A stretch of DNA of 16,438 nt from Ramlibacter sp. (GCA_025351615.1 JANXVP010000256.1:1-16438); one strand, 5' to 3'; shown: positions 1 to 8,562, counted from the first letter of the stretch. The notes: generated by a model from the letters alone, not told the origin. Program-made: numbers and translations.

Positions 1-386
1 GCCATCAGCTTGGCGGCGGCCGGCATGGCAACGCCGGCTCTGGAGCCAAGGATGGCCGCAGCCGCAGCAGCTGGCGCAGCCGCACCAGCAGTTGTCACAG
101 CGGCAGCCGCTATCCCTGGGGAAGCCGCGGCCGCGCTGGCCTTGCCTTCGGTGTCGATCTTCGCGATGACCTGTTCTGCGGCCACGGTGCTGCCGTCGGC
201 CTGAACAATTTCGACCAGCACCCCCGCTGCCGGCGCCGGGATCTCGAGCACCACCTTGTCGGTTTCGATCTCGATCAGGATTTCGTCGATCGCGATCACG
301 TCCCCGGCCTTTTTCTTCCACTGCAGCAGCGTGGCTTCGGCCACCGACTCGGACAGCTGCGGGACCTTCACTTCAACGATAGCCAT
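1..386 (-). CDS. odhB: 2-oxoglutarate dehydrogenase E2, dihydrolipoyllysine-residue succinyltransferase (N-terminal part)
   Basis: E2 core of the 2-oxoglutarate dehydrogenase complex, which transfers the succinyl group from E1 to CoA through a swinging lipoyl arm. Only the first 128 residues are present; the gene runs off the left edge. Seen: a lipoyl domain at residues 1-80 (MAIVEVKVPQLSESVAEATL) with the lipoylated lysine at about K44 in ETDKVVLEIP, then a very Ala-rich linker (about 88-115), then the start of the E3-binding domain (VAMPAAAKLM, about 119-128). The catalytic domain is off-window. The ATG at 384-386 is preceded on the minus strand by AGGAATTGAT, an acceptable ribosome binding site. 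It lies 100 bp downstream of odhA in the same direction, the usual E1-E2 order, so the two are probably co-transcribed. The GC-rich Ala linker is normal for the family. Confidence 0.95.
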   Translation of the reverse strand, partial: MAIVEVKVPQLSESVAEATLLQWKKKAGDVIAIDEILIEIETDKVVLEIPAPAAGVLVEIVQADGSTVAAEQVIAKIDTEGKASAAAASPGIAAAAVTTAGAAAPAAAAAAILGSRAGVAMPAAAKLM

Positions 387-416
387 ATCAATTCCTGGAT
401 TCCTGTTTGTCAACCG

Positions 417-442
417 CGCGGCGACCGGCTTTCCGGTCCGCG
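417..442 (-). other. Hairpin in the odhA-odhB spacer
   Basis: Inverted repeat in the 100-bp gap between odhA and odhB. The inner stem ACCGG/CCGGT (424-428 with 433-437) closes a CTTT loop. The outer stem CGCGG/CCGCG (417-421 with 438-442) is separated from it by two unpaired bases on the left arm only. No T-run follows on the minus strand, so it does not look like an intrinsic terminator. It could stabilise or process the odhAB mRNA and tune the E1:E2 ratio; that role is inference. Confidence 0.4.
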
Positions 443-486
443 TCGACCGCGCGGAGTTATGTCGGCACTGGGTGTCCGAAATAACA

Positions 487-3357
487 TCACTTGGTCAGAA
501 CGAAGCCTTTGAGTTTCCCGAAGGCTCCATCGACCAGGCCCTTCTGCTGCTCCTGGTGGAGGTGCGAATAGCCGACGGCCGGAGATGCCGAGGCGGCGCG
601 GCCGGAGTAGCCCAGCTTCTGGCCTTCGAGCATGTTCTCGTGGATGTAGTGCTGCACGAAGAACCAGGCGCCCTGGTTCTGCGGCTCGTCCTGGCACCAC
701 ACGATCTCGGTCGCGTTCGGGTATTTGCGCAATTCAGCCGCGAACACCTTGTGCGGGAACGGATAAAGCTGCTCCACACGCAGGATGGCGACGTCGTCCG
801 CGCCCTTCTCCTCGCGCTTCTTCGCCAGGTCGTAATAGACCTTACCCGAGCACACGATGACCCGCTTGACCCGGTCGCCCTTGAGCTCCTTGTTCTCCGG
901 GATGACGGTCTGGAAACCGCCCTTGGTGAACTCCGACAGGGGCGAAGTCGCGTCCTTGTTGCGCAGCAGCGACTTGGGCGTCATGATCACGAGCGGCTTG
1001 CGCAGCGGTCGCACCATCTGCCGGCGCAGCACGTGGAAGATCTGGCTGGCCGTGGTCGGTTGCACCACCTGCATGTTCAGGTCGGCCGACAGCTGCATGA
1101 ATCGCTCCAGCCGGGCCGAGCTGTGCTCGGGACCCTGGCCTTCGTAGCCATGCGGCAGCATCAGCGTGATGCCGTTGACGCGGCCCCACTTGACCTCGCC
1201 AGAGGCGATGAACTGGTCGATCAGGACCTGGGCGCCGTTGACGAAATCGCCGAACTGGGCTTCCCAGATCACCAGCGTATTGGGATCGTTGGAGGCATAG
1301 CCGTACTCGAAACCAAGCACGGCCTCCTCCGACAGGATCGAGTCGATCACCACGAACGGCGCCTGGTTCTCGGCGACGTTCTCCAGCGGAACGTAGATGC
1401 CGATGTCCCATTTTTCCCGGCTCTGGTCGTGCAGCACCGCGTGCCGGTGGGTGAAAGTGCCACGGCCGGAATCCTCGCCCGACAGCCGGATCGGGTAGCC
1501 GCTGGCCACCAGCGAGGCGAAGGCCATGTGCTCGCCCATGCCCCAGTCGACATTCGCGTCGCCGCGCCCCATTGCGGCGCGGTCGTCGAGCACCTTCTTG
1601 ACCAGCGGGTGCGGCGTGAAGTCGGCCGGCACGCTGGTGATCCTGTCGGCCAGTCGCTTCCACTCCGCCGTCGGAATCGCGGTGTCGCCGGCGTCGGTCC
1701 ATTTCTTGCCGAGGTACGGACTCCAGTCGACCGCATATTTGCTTTTGAAATTGGTCAGCACCGGATCGATCGTGTGCTTGCCGGCATCCATCGCGGCGCG
1801 GTAAGCCTTCACCATGTCGTCGCCCAGGGTGTCGCCCAGCCCCTGCGCCGCCAGCTTGTCGGCATACAGCTTGCGCGTGCCCGGGTGCGCCGCGATCTTC
1901 TTGTACATCAGCGGTTGGGTCAGCGACGGCGTGTCCTGCTCGTTGTGCCCCAACTTGCGAAAGCAGACGATGTCCAGCACCACGTCCTTGGCGAATTCCA
2001 TCCGGTAATCCAGCGCGATCTGGGTGGCCAGCACCACCGCCTCGGGATCGTCGCCGTTCACGTGCAGCACCGGAGCCTCGATCATCTTGACCACGTCGGT
2101 GCAGTACAGCGTCGATCGGCTGTCGCGCGGATCGCTGGTGGTAAAGCCGATCTGGTTGTTGATCACGATGTGCACCGTGCCGCCCGTGAAGTAGCCCCGG
2201 GTCTCTGCCAGCGCCAGCGTTTCCATCACGACGCCCTGGCCCGCGAAGGCCGCGTCGCCGTGCACCAGCACCGGCAGCACCTGCTTGCCTTGCAGGTCGG
2301 CGCGACGGTCCATGCGCGCGCGCACGGAACCTTCGACCACCGGATTCACGATCTCCAGGTGCGACGGATTGAAGGCCAGGCTCAGGTGCACCGGGCCGCC
2401 GCGCGTCGTGACATCGGAGCTGAAGCCCTGGTGGTACTTGACGTCGCCGGCCGGAAGGTCTTCCTTGGCGGTGTGGTCGAACTCGGCGAACAGGTCGCCA
2501 GGCATCTTGCCCAGCGAGTTCACCAGCACATTCAAGCGGCCGCGATGCGCCATCCCGATCACGATTTCCTGCACGCCCTTGACGCCGGCTTCCTGGATCA
2601 GCTCGTCCATCGAGGCGATGAAGCTTTCACCGCCTTCGAGCGAGAAGCGCTTTTGCCCGACGTACTTGGTGTGCAGGAAGCGCTCCAGGCCCTCGGCCGC
2701 GGTGACGCGGTCGAGGATCAGCTTCTTCTTGTCGGCCGTGAAGTTCGGCTTGCTGCGGATGGCTTCGAGCCGCTGCTGCCACCAGCGCTTCTTGGCCTGG
2801 TCGCTGATGTACATGTACTCGGCGCCGATGGTGCCGCAGTAGGTCTCGCGCAGGGCGTTGATCAACTCGCGCAAGGTCATCGTCTCCTTGCCGAAGAAGG
2901 TGTTGCTGGTGTTGAAGACGGTTTCCTGGTCGGCGTCGGCGAAGCCATAGAACCCAGGATCGAGCTCGGGAATCTTTTCCCGCTCGGTGCGCTTGAGGGG
3001 ATCGAGGTCGGCCCAGCGGGCGCCGACGTTGCGGTAGGCGGCAATGAGCTGCTGGACGGCCGTGCGCTTTCGCCCCAGTTCGGAATCGGCGCCGCTGGCC
3101 TCGACGACCTTGGTGCCGCCCTGCTTGGCGCGCTCGGCGAAGGCATTGATCACCGGCTGGTGCGGCACGTCCTTGGCGTTGCTGCCGTCGGCTGCGGGAA
3201 CATTCTGGAGCGCGTCGAAATAGTCGCGCCAGTTATCGGGCACGCTGCCGGGATTGGAGAGGTAGTTCTCGTACATCTCCTCGACATAGGGCGCATTGCC
3301 GCCGAAGAGATAGGAATTGCCTTGGTAGGCCGTGTAGACGGAGCTGGGCTCGCTCAT
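487..3357 (-). CDS. odhA: 2-oxoglutarate dehydrogenase E1 component
   Basis: Thiamine diphosphate-dependent E1 of the TCA-cycle 2-oxoglutarate dehydrogenase complex; it decarboxylates 2-oxoglutarate and succinylates the E2 lipoyl arm. The 956 residues are close to the usual 930-960. Seen: an N-terminal E2-binding segment (SYLFGGNAPYVEEMYENYL, about 15-33), FSLEGGES (238-245), GMAHRGRLN (268-276), the ThDP/Mg site GDAAFAGQG (367-375) to NNQIGF (400-405), and CFRKLGHNEQDTP (465-477). The C-terminal transketolase-like part contains LPHGYEGQGPEHSSARLERF. The reading frame stays open upstream to 3573, but I chose the ATG at 3355-3357 (MSEPSSVYTAYQ) because it matches the family N-terminus; GGAGG lies upstream, although about 16 bp away. 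The extra 72 upstream residues look non-coding. It is followed by odhB and divergent from the TPR-methyltransferase gene. Confidence 0.97.
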   Translation of the reverse strand: MSEPSSVYTAYQGNSYLFGGNAPYVEEMYENYLSNPGSVPDNWRDYFDALQNVPAADGSNAKDVPHQPVINAFAERAKQGGTKVVEASGADSELGRKRTAVQQLIAAYRNVGARWADLDPLKRTEREKIPELDPGFYGFADADQETVFNTSNTFFGKETMTLRELINALRETYCGTIGAEYMYISDQAKKRWWQQRLEAIRSKPNFTADKKKLILDRVTAAEGLERFLHTKYVGQKRFSLEGGESFIASMDELIQEAGVKGVQEIVIGMAHRGRLNVLVNSLGKMPGDLFAEFDHTAKEDLPAGDVKYHQGFSSDVTTRGGPVHLSLAFNPSHLEIVNPVVEGSVRARMDRRADLQGKQVLPVLVHGDAAFAGQGVVMETLALAETRGYFTGGTVHIVINNQIGFTTSDPRDSRSTLYCTDVVKMIEAPVLHVNGDDPEAVVLATQIALDYRMEFAKDVVLDIVCFRKLGHNEQDTPSLTQPLMYKKIAAHPGTRKLYADKLAAQGLGDTLGDDMVKAYRAAMDAGKHTIDPVLTNFKSKYAVDWSPYLGKKWTDAGDTAIPTAEWKRLADRITSVPADFTPHPLVKKVLDDRAAMGRGDANVDWGMGEHMAFASLVASGYPIRLSGEDSGRGTFTHRHAVLHDQSREKWDIGIYVPLENVAENQAPFVVIDSILSEEAVLGFEYGYASNDPNTLVIWEAQFGDFVNGAQVLIDQFIASGEVKWGRVNGITLMLPHGYEGQGPEHSSARLERFMQLSADLNMQVVQPTTASQIFHVLRRQMVRPLRKPLVIMTPKSLLRNKDATSPLSEFTKGGFQTVIPENKELKGDRVKRVIVCSGKVYYDLAKKREEKGADDVAILRVEQLYPFPHKVFAAELRKYPNATEIVWCQDEPQNQGAWFFVQHYIHENMLEGQKLGYSGRAASASPAVGYSHLHQEQQKGLVDGAFGKLKGFVLTK

Positions 3358-3554
3358 TGCGCTGAACTTTCCGCCTCCCTGCGGGAGACATTGGCTGGTT
3401 CGAGAAACCTTCCGCGACACGGCTGGACCGGTTGGCGGATGCGACTGTGGCTGGAAGGGCCGGACGTTGCAGGGATGGATTGTGCCACCAATGCTGGCGC
3501 GGACGCGGACGTCACCGATAATCGCAGCTTTATGTTTCAGCAGTTGCGCTCTCA
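3358..3554. promoter_or_regulatory. Divergent promoter region between odhA and the TPR-methyltransferase gene
   Basis: This 197-bp spacer must drive both odhA (minus) and the methyltransferase gene (plus). The most AT-rich part is 3517-3540. Toward the plus strand, GATAAT (3517-3522) is a fair -10, but no good -35 is visible. Toward the minus strand, TTGAGA (3550-3555) and CATAAA (3529-3534) are a weak pair with a short 15-bp spacer. That would give odhA a leader of about 165 nt. No clear operator palindrome was seen. Confidence 0.3.
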
Positions 3555-4868
3555 ATGACTTCCACGACTTCACCCGATCCCATCGCCAGACGGCTGCAGA
3601 CGGTCCAGCACCTCATCACCAGCGGCAAGCTGTCGGAAGCCGCAGAGCGCCTCAACGGCGTTGCCAAGACCGCGCCGAAGGATCCGAGGGTGTACCTGCT
3701 CGGCATGCGGCTCGGCGAAGCGGCCGGGAACCCCCAGCGTGCCGAAGAGGCAGCGCGCCGGGCAGTCGAGCTGGAGCCGACCTGGCCGGTTGCGGTGACC
3801 GAGTACGCCGCCCTGCTGGCCCGGCAAGGGCGATTCGACGAGGCGCTGCAGCATGGACGACGTGCAGTCGCACTCGACCCGAACAACCCGCAAGTGCTTG
3901 CGCGGATGGTCGACGTGGCGCACGACGCCCTGCAAATCGATCTGGCGACACAGTGGCTACAGCAGCTGGTCAATCTGGTGCCGCAGAACTCCGGCATGAA
4001 GCTGCTGCTGGCCACGGACCTGCGGCGCACCGGACGCCATGACGAGGCGCTTACGCGCTACGACGAACTGATTGCGGCGGAGCCCGGCAACAATGCCGCG
4101 CTGCTCGGCAGGGCCCAGGCATGGCACGCGAAAGGCGACGACAAGGCCGCGCTGGCGGACTGCGCCACGTTATTGGACCGGGAGCCACAGAACGAGGAAT
4201 ATAAATTTCTGCGAGCCCTGGCATCGGGCGAGACTCCGCCGTCGCAACCGGCGGCCGTGGTCAAGCAACTTTTCGATCCCGTGGCTTACTCGTTTGACGA
4301 TCACATGGTGCGCGGACTTAGATACCGTCTTCCCAAACAGGTGGCCGGGCTGATCCAGGGCAAATATCCCGACCTGAAGCTCAACGTGCTCGACCTTGGC
4401 TGCGGAACCGGCCTGCTCGGCGTCTGTCTGGGCCGCATTCAAGGTGCGCTGGTCGGGGTCGACCTGTCGGAAGCGATGACTGCGCAGGCCGCGGGTCACA
4501 AGGTGTACGACCGCTTCCACCACGTGAACGTCCTGGACGCACTGGCTGAAACGCCGGCGGCGATTTATGACGTCATTGCCGCGCTGGACGTGTTCATCTA
4601 CGTCGGCGACCTGACCGCCGCCATTCCGGACGCGCATCGCATCCTGGTCCCGGGCGGACACCTGATTTTTTCCTGCGAAACCGCTGCCGAAGACGGGCCG
4701 CAACTCGTGCTGCAACCCACGGGCCGCTATGCCCACAAACGCAGCCACGTCGAGGCGCTCTGCCGTTCTGCCGGATTCGCGGACCTATCGATCGAAGACT
4801 GCGACCTGCGCCTGGAGCAGGGACAGCGGCTCCAGGGCTTTCTGGTCGTGGCCCGCAAGGCCAGCTGA
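3555..4868 (+). CDS. TPR-repeat protein fused to a class I SAM-dependent methyltransferase
   Basis: Two-part protein of 437 residues. Residues 10 to about 215 are tetratricopeptide-like helical repeats (for example RAEEAARRAVELEPTWP at 62-78, DEALQHGRRAVALDPNNP at 95-112, DEALTRYDELIAAEPGN at 163-179), a scaffold for protein contacts. Residues about 235-437 are a Rossmann-fold methyltransferase: SAM motif I VLDLGCGTG (278-286), the acidic ribose-binding strand end GVDLS (301-305), and LVPGGHLIFS (365-374). No signal peptide or membrane segment is seen, so it is cytoplasmic. The substrate is unknown; the TPR half suggests a protein or an assembly partner, which is inference. The ATG at 3555 lacks a visible Shine-Dalgarno sequence. 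It is divergent from odhA and convergent with prpE, so it is probably a single-gene transcript. Confidence 0.88.
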   Translation: MTSTTSPDPIARRLQTVQHLITSGKLSEAAERLNGVAKTAPKDPRVYLLGMRLGEAAGNPQRAEEAARRAVELEPTWPVAVTEYAALLARQGRFDEALQHGRRAVALDPNNPQVLARMVDVAHDALQIDLATQWLQQLVNLVPQNSGMKLLLATDLRRTGRHDEALTRYDELIAAEPGNNAALLGRAQAWHAKGDDKAALADCATLLDREPQNEEYKFLRALASGETPPSQPAAVVKQLFDPVAYSFDDHMVRGLRYRLPKQVAGLIQGKYPDLKLNVLDLGCGTGLLGVCLGRIQGALVGVDLSEAMTAQAAGHKVYDRFHHVNVLDALAETPAAIYDVIAALDVFIYVGDLTAAIPDAHRILVPGGHLIFSCETAAEDGPQLVLQPTGRYAHKRSHVEALCRSAGFADLSIEDCDLRLEQGQRLQGFLVVARKAS

Positions 4869-4976
4869 AGCGGCTCGGGCCTTTTCATACTATTTCCTGG
4901 GGATGCGTTGCTCGTCAAAAAGGTCATGCGCAAGGCGCGACACGCAACCGGAGGCGCCCCCCGCCAAGGCTTCGTT

Positions 4977-4996
4977 ACGCGGCGCATGGCGTTTTT
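4977..4996 (+). terminator. Weak candidate terminator in the methyltransferase/prpE convergent gap
   Basis: In the 155-bp gap between the two convergent genes, ACGC (4977-4980) can pair with GCGT (4989-4992) around an 8-base loop, followed directly by a run of T (4992-4996). The stem is short, so this is only a candidate. No stronger terminator was seen in either direction in this gap. Confidence 0.25.
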
Positions 4997-5023
4997 GGCT
5001 GCAACCTCAATGGGGAAGGGGTC

Positions 5024-6937
5024 CTAGACCAGGTCCCGGATCTGCTGCAGCGCAGCCGGGTCCTCGATCGTCGTCAGGTCGCCGGCGTCCCGGCCTTCGC
5101 ACACCGCCTGGATGGCACGCCGCAAAAGCTTGCCGCTGCGGGTCTTGGGCAACAGCGTGACGAAGCGGACGCGGGCCGGACGCGCGATGGCGCCGAGCTG
5201 TTCATCGACGCGCTTCATGATCTCGCCTTCGAGCCGCAGCCGCGCCGGCTCGTCGGTCAGGGCCGAGGTATCGCGGGCAACGACGAAAGCCATCGCGACC
5301 TGGCCCTTGAGCGCGTCGGCCACGCCGACCACGGCGACCTCAGCCACGTTGGGATGGCTGGAGATGCTCTCCTCGATTTCGCGGGTGCCCAGTCGATGCC
5401 CGGCCACGTTGATCACGTCGTCGGTCCGTCCGAGGATGTAGTAATAGCCATCTTCGTCGCGGATGCCCCAGTCGAACGTACTGTAGACCGATCGCCCCGG
5501 AATGCTCCTCCAGTAGGTGTCCACGAAGCGGTCGTCGTCGCGCCACACGGTCTGCATGAAGCCAGGAGGGGTCGGGCCCTCGATCACCAGCACGCCTTTT
5601 TCGCCGGGCCGGGTCAGCTCTTCGCCGGTGGCCTCGTGCAGCAACTTGATCCGGTAACCGTACATCGGCAGGCCGGGGCTGCCGATCTTGCCGGGCATCC
5701 GCTCCACGCCGTTGGCGATGGTCAGAATCGGCCAGCCGCTCTCGGTCTGCCAGTAATTGTCGATGATGGGAACGCCAAGCCCTTCGCTGATCCAGCGCGC
5801 AGTCGGCTCATCCAGTGGCTCGCCGGCGAGGAACAGGGCCTTCAGGCTAGAAAGATCGTAGGCCCTGAGGAAAGCGGGATCGTGCTTCTTGAGCACCCGT
5901 ACCGCGGTCGGCGCGCTGAACATCGCGCTGACCTTGTACTTTTCGACCAGGCTCCACCAGACGCCGGCATCGGGACGGATCGGCAAGCCCTCGTACAGGA
6001 TGGTCGCCATGCCGGCCAGCAGCGGTCCATAAACGATATAGCTGTGACCCACCACCCAGCCGATGTCGCTGGTGGAAAAAAAGGTTTCGCCCGGTTGCGC
6101 CAGGAAGATGTGCTTCATGCTGGCGGCGAGCGCCACGGCATACCCGCCCACGTCGCGCTGTACTCCCTTGGGACGGCCGGTGGTGCCACTGGTGTAGATC
6201 GTGTAGCTGATGTCGGTGGACTGCAGCCACTCGCATGGCACCTGGGTGTCGGCGTGTCCGCGCGACAGCGTAGCCCAGTCGTGATCCCGGCCAGCGAGCA
6301 TCTCCATGGGCGCCAGCCCGCGGTCGACCAGCAGCACGGCTGCCGGCTTGTGGCTGGACACGCGGATCGCCTCATCCAGCAGAGGCTTGTACGCGACCAC
6401 CTTGCCGCCACGCGAGCCGGCGTCGGCGCTCACGATCACGGCTGGCATTGCATCCTCGATCCGTGACGCCAGCGAGAGCGAGGCAAAACCGCCGAAGACC
6501 ACCGAGTGGATCGCGCCGATCCGGGCGCAGGCCAGCATCGCAAACGCGGCCTCGGCCATCATCGGCATATAGATGAGGACCCGATCGCCCTTGTTCACCC
6601 CCAGGGAGCGCAGCACCGCCGCGGCGCGCTGGACTTCGGTGTGCAACTCGCGAAAGCTGTAGACACGCTCCGCGCCCGTTTCGCTCGACACGTAAATCAG
6701 CGCCGGCTGCTCCGCCCTGTCCTTCAGGTGCCGGTCGACCGCGTTGTGGCAAAGGTTGGTTGCGCCTCCGACAAACCAGCGGGTGAAGGGAGGCTTGCTG
6801 TCATCGCAGATCTGCTGCGGCGGTGTCTGCCAGTCGATCAGCGTCGCCTGTTCGGCCCAGAAGCCATCGCGGTCGTCGATGGAGCGTCTGTAGAACTCGG
6901 CATAGTTGCCGGGGCGTGCAAGGTCGGACTGGGGCAT
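5024..6937 (-). CDS. prpE: Propionyl-CoA synthetase (propionate--CoA ligase)
   Basis: Activates propionate, and in some bacteria acrylate or 3-hydroxypropionate, to the CoA thioester through an acyl-AMP intermediate. The 637 residues are the usual length. Seen: an N-terminal ACAS-type segment (about 10-65), the P-loop YTSGTTGRPKG (248-258), GWVVGHSYIVYGPLL (293-307), NYWQTESGW (394-402), the hinge and core motif GRTDDVINVAGHRLGTREIEE (from 503), and PKTRSGK with the catalytic, acetylation-prone lysine K603. NYWQTE-[ST]-GWP and the ISSH stretch after the hinge favour PrpE over acetyl-CoA synthetase (Acs). The ATG at 6935-6937 has AGGAG at ideal spacing. It lies only 21 bp after acuI and is the last gene of that unit. 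The prpR/prpB/prpC genes of the methylcitrate cycle are not in the window. Confidence 0.93.
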   Translation of the reverse strand: MPQSDLARPGNYAEFYRRSIDDRDGFWAEQATLIDWQTPPQQICDDSKPPFTRWFVGGATNLCHNAVDRHLKDRAEQPALIYVSSETGAERVYSFRELHTEVQRAAAVLRSLGVNKGDRVLIYMPMMAEAAFAMLACARIGAIHSVVFGGFASLSLASRIEDAMPAVIVSADAGSRGGKVVAYKPLLDEAIRVSSHKPAAVLLVDRGLAPMEMLAGRDHDWATLSRGHADTQVPCEWLQSTDISYTIYTSGTTGRPKGVQRDVGGYAVALAASMKHIFLAQPGETFFSTSDIGWVVGHSYIVYGPLLAGMATILYEGLPIRPDAGVWWSLVEKYKVSAMFSAPTAVRVLKKHDPAFLRAYDLSSLKALFLAGEPLDEPTARWISEGLGVPIIDNYWQTESGWPILTIANGVERMPGKIGSPGLPMYGYRIKLLHEATGEELTRPGEKGVLVIEGPTPPGFMQTVWRDDDRFVDTYWRSIPGRSVYSTFDWGIRDEDGYYYILGRTDDVINVAGHRLGTREIEESISSHPNVAEVAVVGVADALKGQVAMAFVVARDTSALTDEPARLRLEGEIMKRVDEQLGAIARPARVRFVTLLPKTRSGKLLRRAIQAVCEGRDAGDLTTIEDPAALQQIRDLV

Positions 6938-6958
6938 TTCCGTCTCCTGTGTGTGTCG

Positions 6959-7939
6959 TCAGCCTATTTTCACCACCAGCCTGCCGCGAACCTGACCAGC
7001 CATCAGGTCAGCGGCTCGCGCCGGGGCCTGTTCCAGCGACACTTCTTCGGTGATCGTCTCGAGCTTGGCCGGATCGAGGTCGCGGGCCAATCGATCCCAG
7101 GCCTGTTGCCGGCGCGGCAGCGGCGCCATCACGCTGTCGATCCCGGCGAGCGTGATGCCGCGCAGGATGAAAGGCATGACGGTGGACGGGAAGTCCAGGC
7201 CCTGCGCCAGTCCGCAAGCGGCGACCACTCCTGCATAGCGCGTTTGCGCGCAGGCATTCGCCAGCGTGTGCGACCCAAGGGCGTCGACCACGGCCGCCCA
7301 GCGTTCCTTCTGCAAGGGCTTGCCGGGCGCCGCAAGTTCCGCCCGGTCGATCAGCGCTGCGGCTCCGAGTTCTTTCAGGTAGGCCGCTTGCGAACTTTTT
7401 CCGGTTGCAGCCACGACGGTATAACCCAGCTTGCCGAGAAGCGCGATCGCCACGCTGCCCACGCCTCCCGTGGCTCCGGTGACAAGCACCTCCCCGTCGC
7501 CGGGCTTGACACCATGCTGTTCCAGGGCCAGCACGCACAGCATGGCGGTATAGCCCGCGGTGCCGATCGCCATGGCCTGCCGGGTGGTGAATGCGGACGG
7601 CAATCGCACCAGCAAGTCGCCCTGCAGTCGTGCATGCCCGGACATCAGTCCCCAGCGGGTTTCCCCAAAGCCCCAGCCGTTGTGGACAAAGCGCTCGCCG
7701 GGCTTCCAGCCGGGATGGCCGGACTCCAGCACGGTTCCAGCACCATCGATCCCCGCAACCATCGGCCACAGCCGCACGACAGGGCTCTTGTTGGTAATGG
7801 CCAGGCCATCCTTGTAATTCAATGTGGAATAGTCCACCTGCGCGAGGATGTCGCCCGGCGGCAGTTGCGAATCGTCGAGCTGGACGACGGCGGCCGAAAA
7901 ACCCGCGTCCGATTTGTTCAGTTGCAGCGCCTTGAACAT
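6959..7939 (-). CDS. acuI: AcuI/YhdH-family NADPH-dependent acrylyl-CoA reductase
   Basis: Zinc-free medium-chain dehydrogenase/reductase that reduces acryloyl-CoA to propionyl-CoA, detoxifying this electrophile in acrylate, DMSP and 3-hydroxypropionate metabolism. The 326 residues match the family. Seen: STLNYKDGLA (38-47), GIDGAGTV (63-70), the nucleotide-binding GATGGVGS (155-162), the NADPH-phosphate region ATGKSSQ (178-184), ACGLAQG (241-247) and PFILRGITLAGIDSV (256-270). The structural and catalytic zinc ligands of alcohol dehydrogenases are absent, as expected. The frame is open upstream, but the ATG at 7937-7939 (MFKALQL) has GGAG 7 bp away and fits the family. It lies 14 bp after the cysteine hydrolase and 21 bp before prpE. 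Broad quinone-oxidoreductase activity is the alternative, but the prpE neighbour supports the acryloyl-CoA role. Confidence 0.87.
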   Translation of the reverse strand: MFKALQLNKSDAGFSAAVVQLDDSQLPPGDILAQVDYSTLNYKDGLAITNKSPVVRLWPMVAGIDGAGTVLESGHPGWKPGERFVHNGWGFGETRWGLMSGHARLQGDLLVRLPSAFTTRQAMAIGTAGYTAMLCVLALEQHGVKPGDGEVLVTGATGGVGSVAIALLGKLGYTVVAATGKSSQAAYLKELGAAALIDRAELAAPGKPLQKERWAAVVDALGSHTLANACAQTRYAGVVAACGLAQGLDFPSTVMPFILRGITLAGIDSVMAPLPRRQQAWDRLARDLDPAKLETITEEVSLEQAPARAADLMAGQVRGRLVVKIG

Positions 7940-7953
7940 GCTTGACTCCTGAG

Positions 7954-8562
7954 CTATTTGATGAGGGCCAGCGCATCGCGGAAGCCCGGATGGTCGGCCG
8001 TGCGCAGCCATTCGAACGCCACCATTTCAGTGGTCACGAGTTCGGCGCCCGATGCGGCGAGTCGGTCGAACGCGGCGTCGCGATTGCGCTCGCTTTGCGA
8101 ACTGCAGGCGTCAATGACGACCCACACGTCGAACTCCTCGTCCAGCAGATCAAGCGAAGTCTGTAGCAGGCAGACATGGGCTTCGCAACCGGCCATCACG
8201 ATCGTGTTGCGCCCTTCGCCGGCATCGGGGCTGGGCTTTTGCAAATGTTTTGGCAGGCTGCGCGCGTTGCCTCCCTGTTGCTGGCGCGCCGGCGGACGCA
8301 GCAAATCGGTGAGACCGTCCGCCACGGCACTGAAATGCATCTTCGCCAGCGTGCTGCGGCACAGGGCGCGAAGCTGCGGCGGGTTTTCACCCAGCTTGGC
8401 AGCGTTCTCCTCGGTGCCCCAGGCGGGAACCTCCAGCAACCGGGCCAGGCGCGCCAGGCGCATCGCGTTGGCCAGCACCAGCGTGCCCTCATGGATCGCG
8501 GGCATCAAGCGGGCCTGGTAGTCCACCAGCACCAGCTGGGAATCATCGGCGTCGAGCAGCAT
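7954..8562 (-). CDS. Isochorismatase-family cysteine hydrolase with an unusual internal insertion
   Basis: Member of the isochorismatase/nicotinamidase fold (YcaC-like), in which an Asp-Lys-Cys triad hydrolyses amides, carbamoyl compounds or enol ethers. The 202 residues show D14 (VLVDYQ), K74 (LAKMHFSA) and nucleophile C131 in AGCEAHVCLLQT, so the triad is complete and the protein should be active. VIDACSSQSERNRDAAFDRL (150-169) is the usual following segment. Odd: about 29 residues (about 89-117; Gln/Pro/Gly/Arg-rich, ending PSPDAGEG) lie between K74 and the AGCEAH strand, making that gap longer than is common in the family. The ATG at 8560-8562 has AGGAA about 10 bp upstream. It is the first gene of the hydrolase-acuI-prpE unit. 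The substrate cannot be read from sequence; an amide or ester of a short acid would fit the neighbours (inference). Confidence 0.88.
   Translation of the reverse strand: MLLDADDSQLVLVDYQARLMPAIHEGTLVLANAMRLARLARLLEVPAWGTEENAAKLGENPPQLRALCRSTLAKMHFSAVADGLTDLLRPPARQQQGGNARSLPKHLQKPSPDAGEGRNTIVMAGCEAHVCLLQTSLDLLDEEFDVWVVIDACSSQSERNRDAAFDRLAASGAELVTTEMVAFEWLRTADHPGFRDALALIK

Noticed and set aside
256..3558. An 1100-codon open frame on the plus strand across odhA
   Set aside because: It is the antisense shadow of odhA and odhB in high-GC DNA: rich in His/Arg/Val/Gln, with no recognisable domain, opposite a fully recognisable E1 enzyme.
3358..3573. N-terminal extension of odhA by 72 residues
   Set aside because: The extra residues do not resemble the E1 N-terminus, while MSEPSSVYTAYQ at 3357 does; the extension would also overlap the start of the divergent gene.
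4727..4987. Small minus-strand frame spanning the methyltransferase 3' end and the following gap
   Set aside because: Basic, Ser/Pro/Arg-rich translation with no ribosome binding site, mostly inside another gene.
5354..6466. 370-codon plus-strand frame opposite prpE
   Set aside because: Shadow of prpE codons; no domain, no ribosome binding site, His/Gly/Ala-rich composition.
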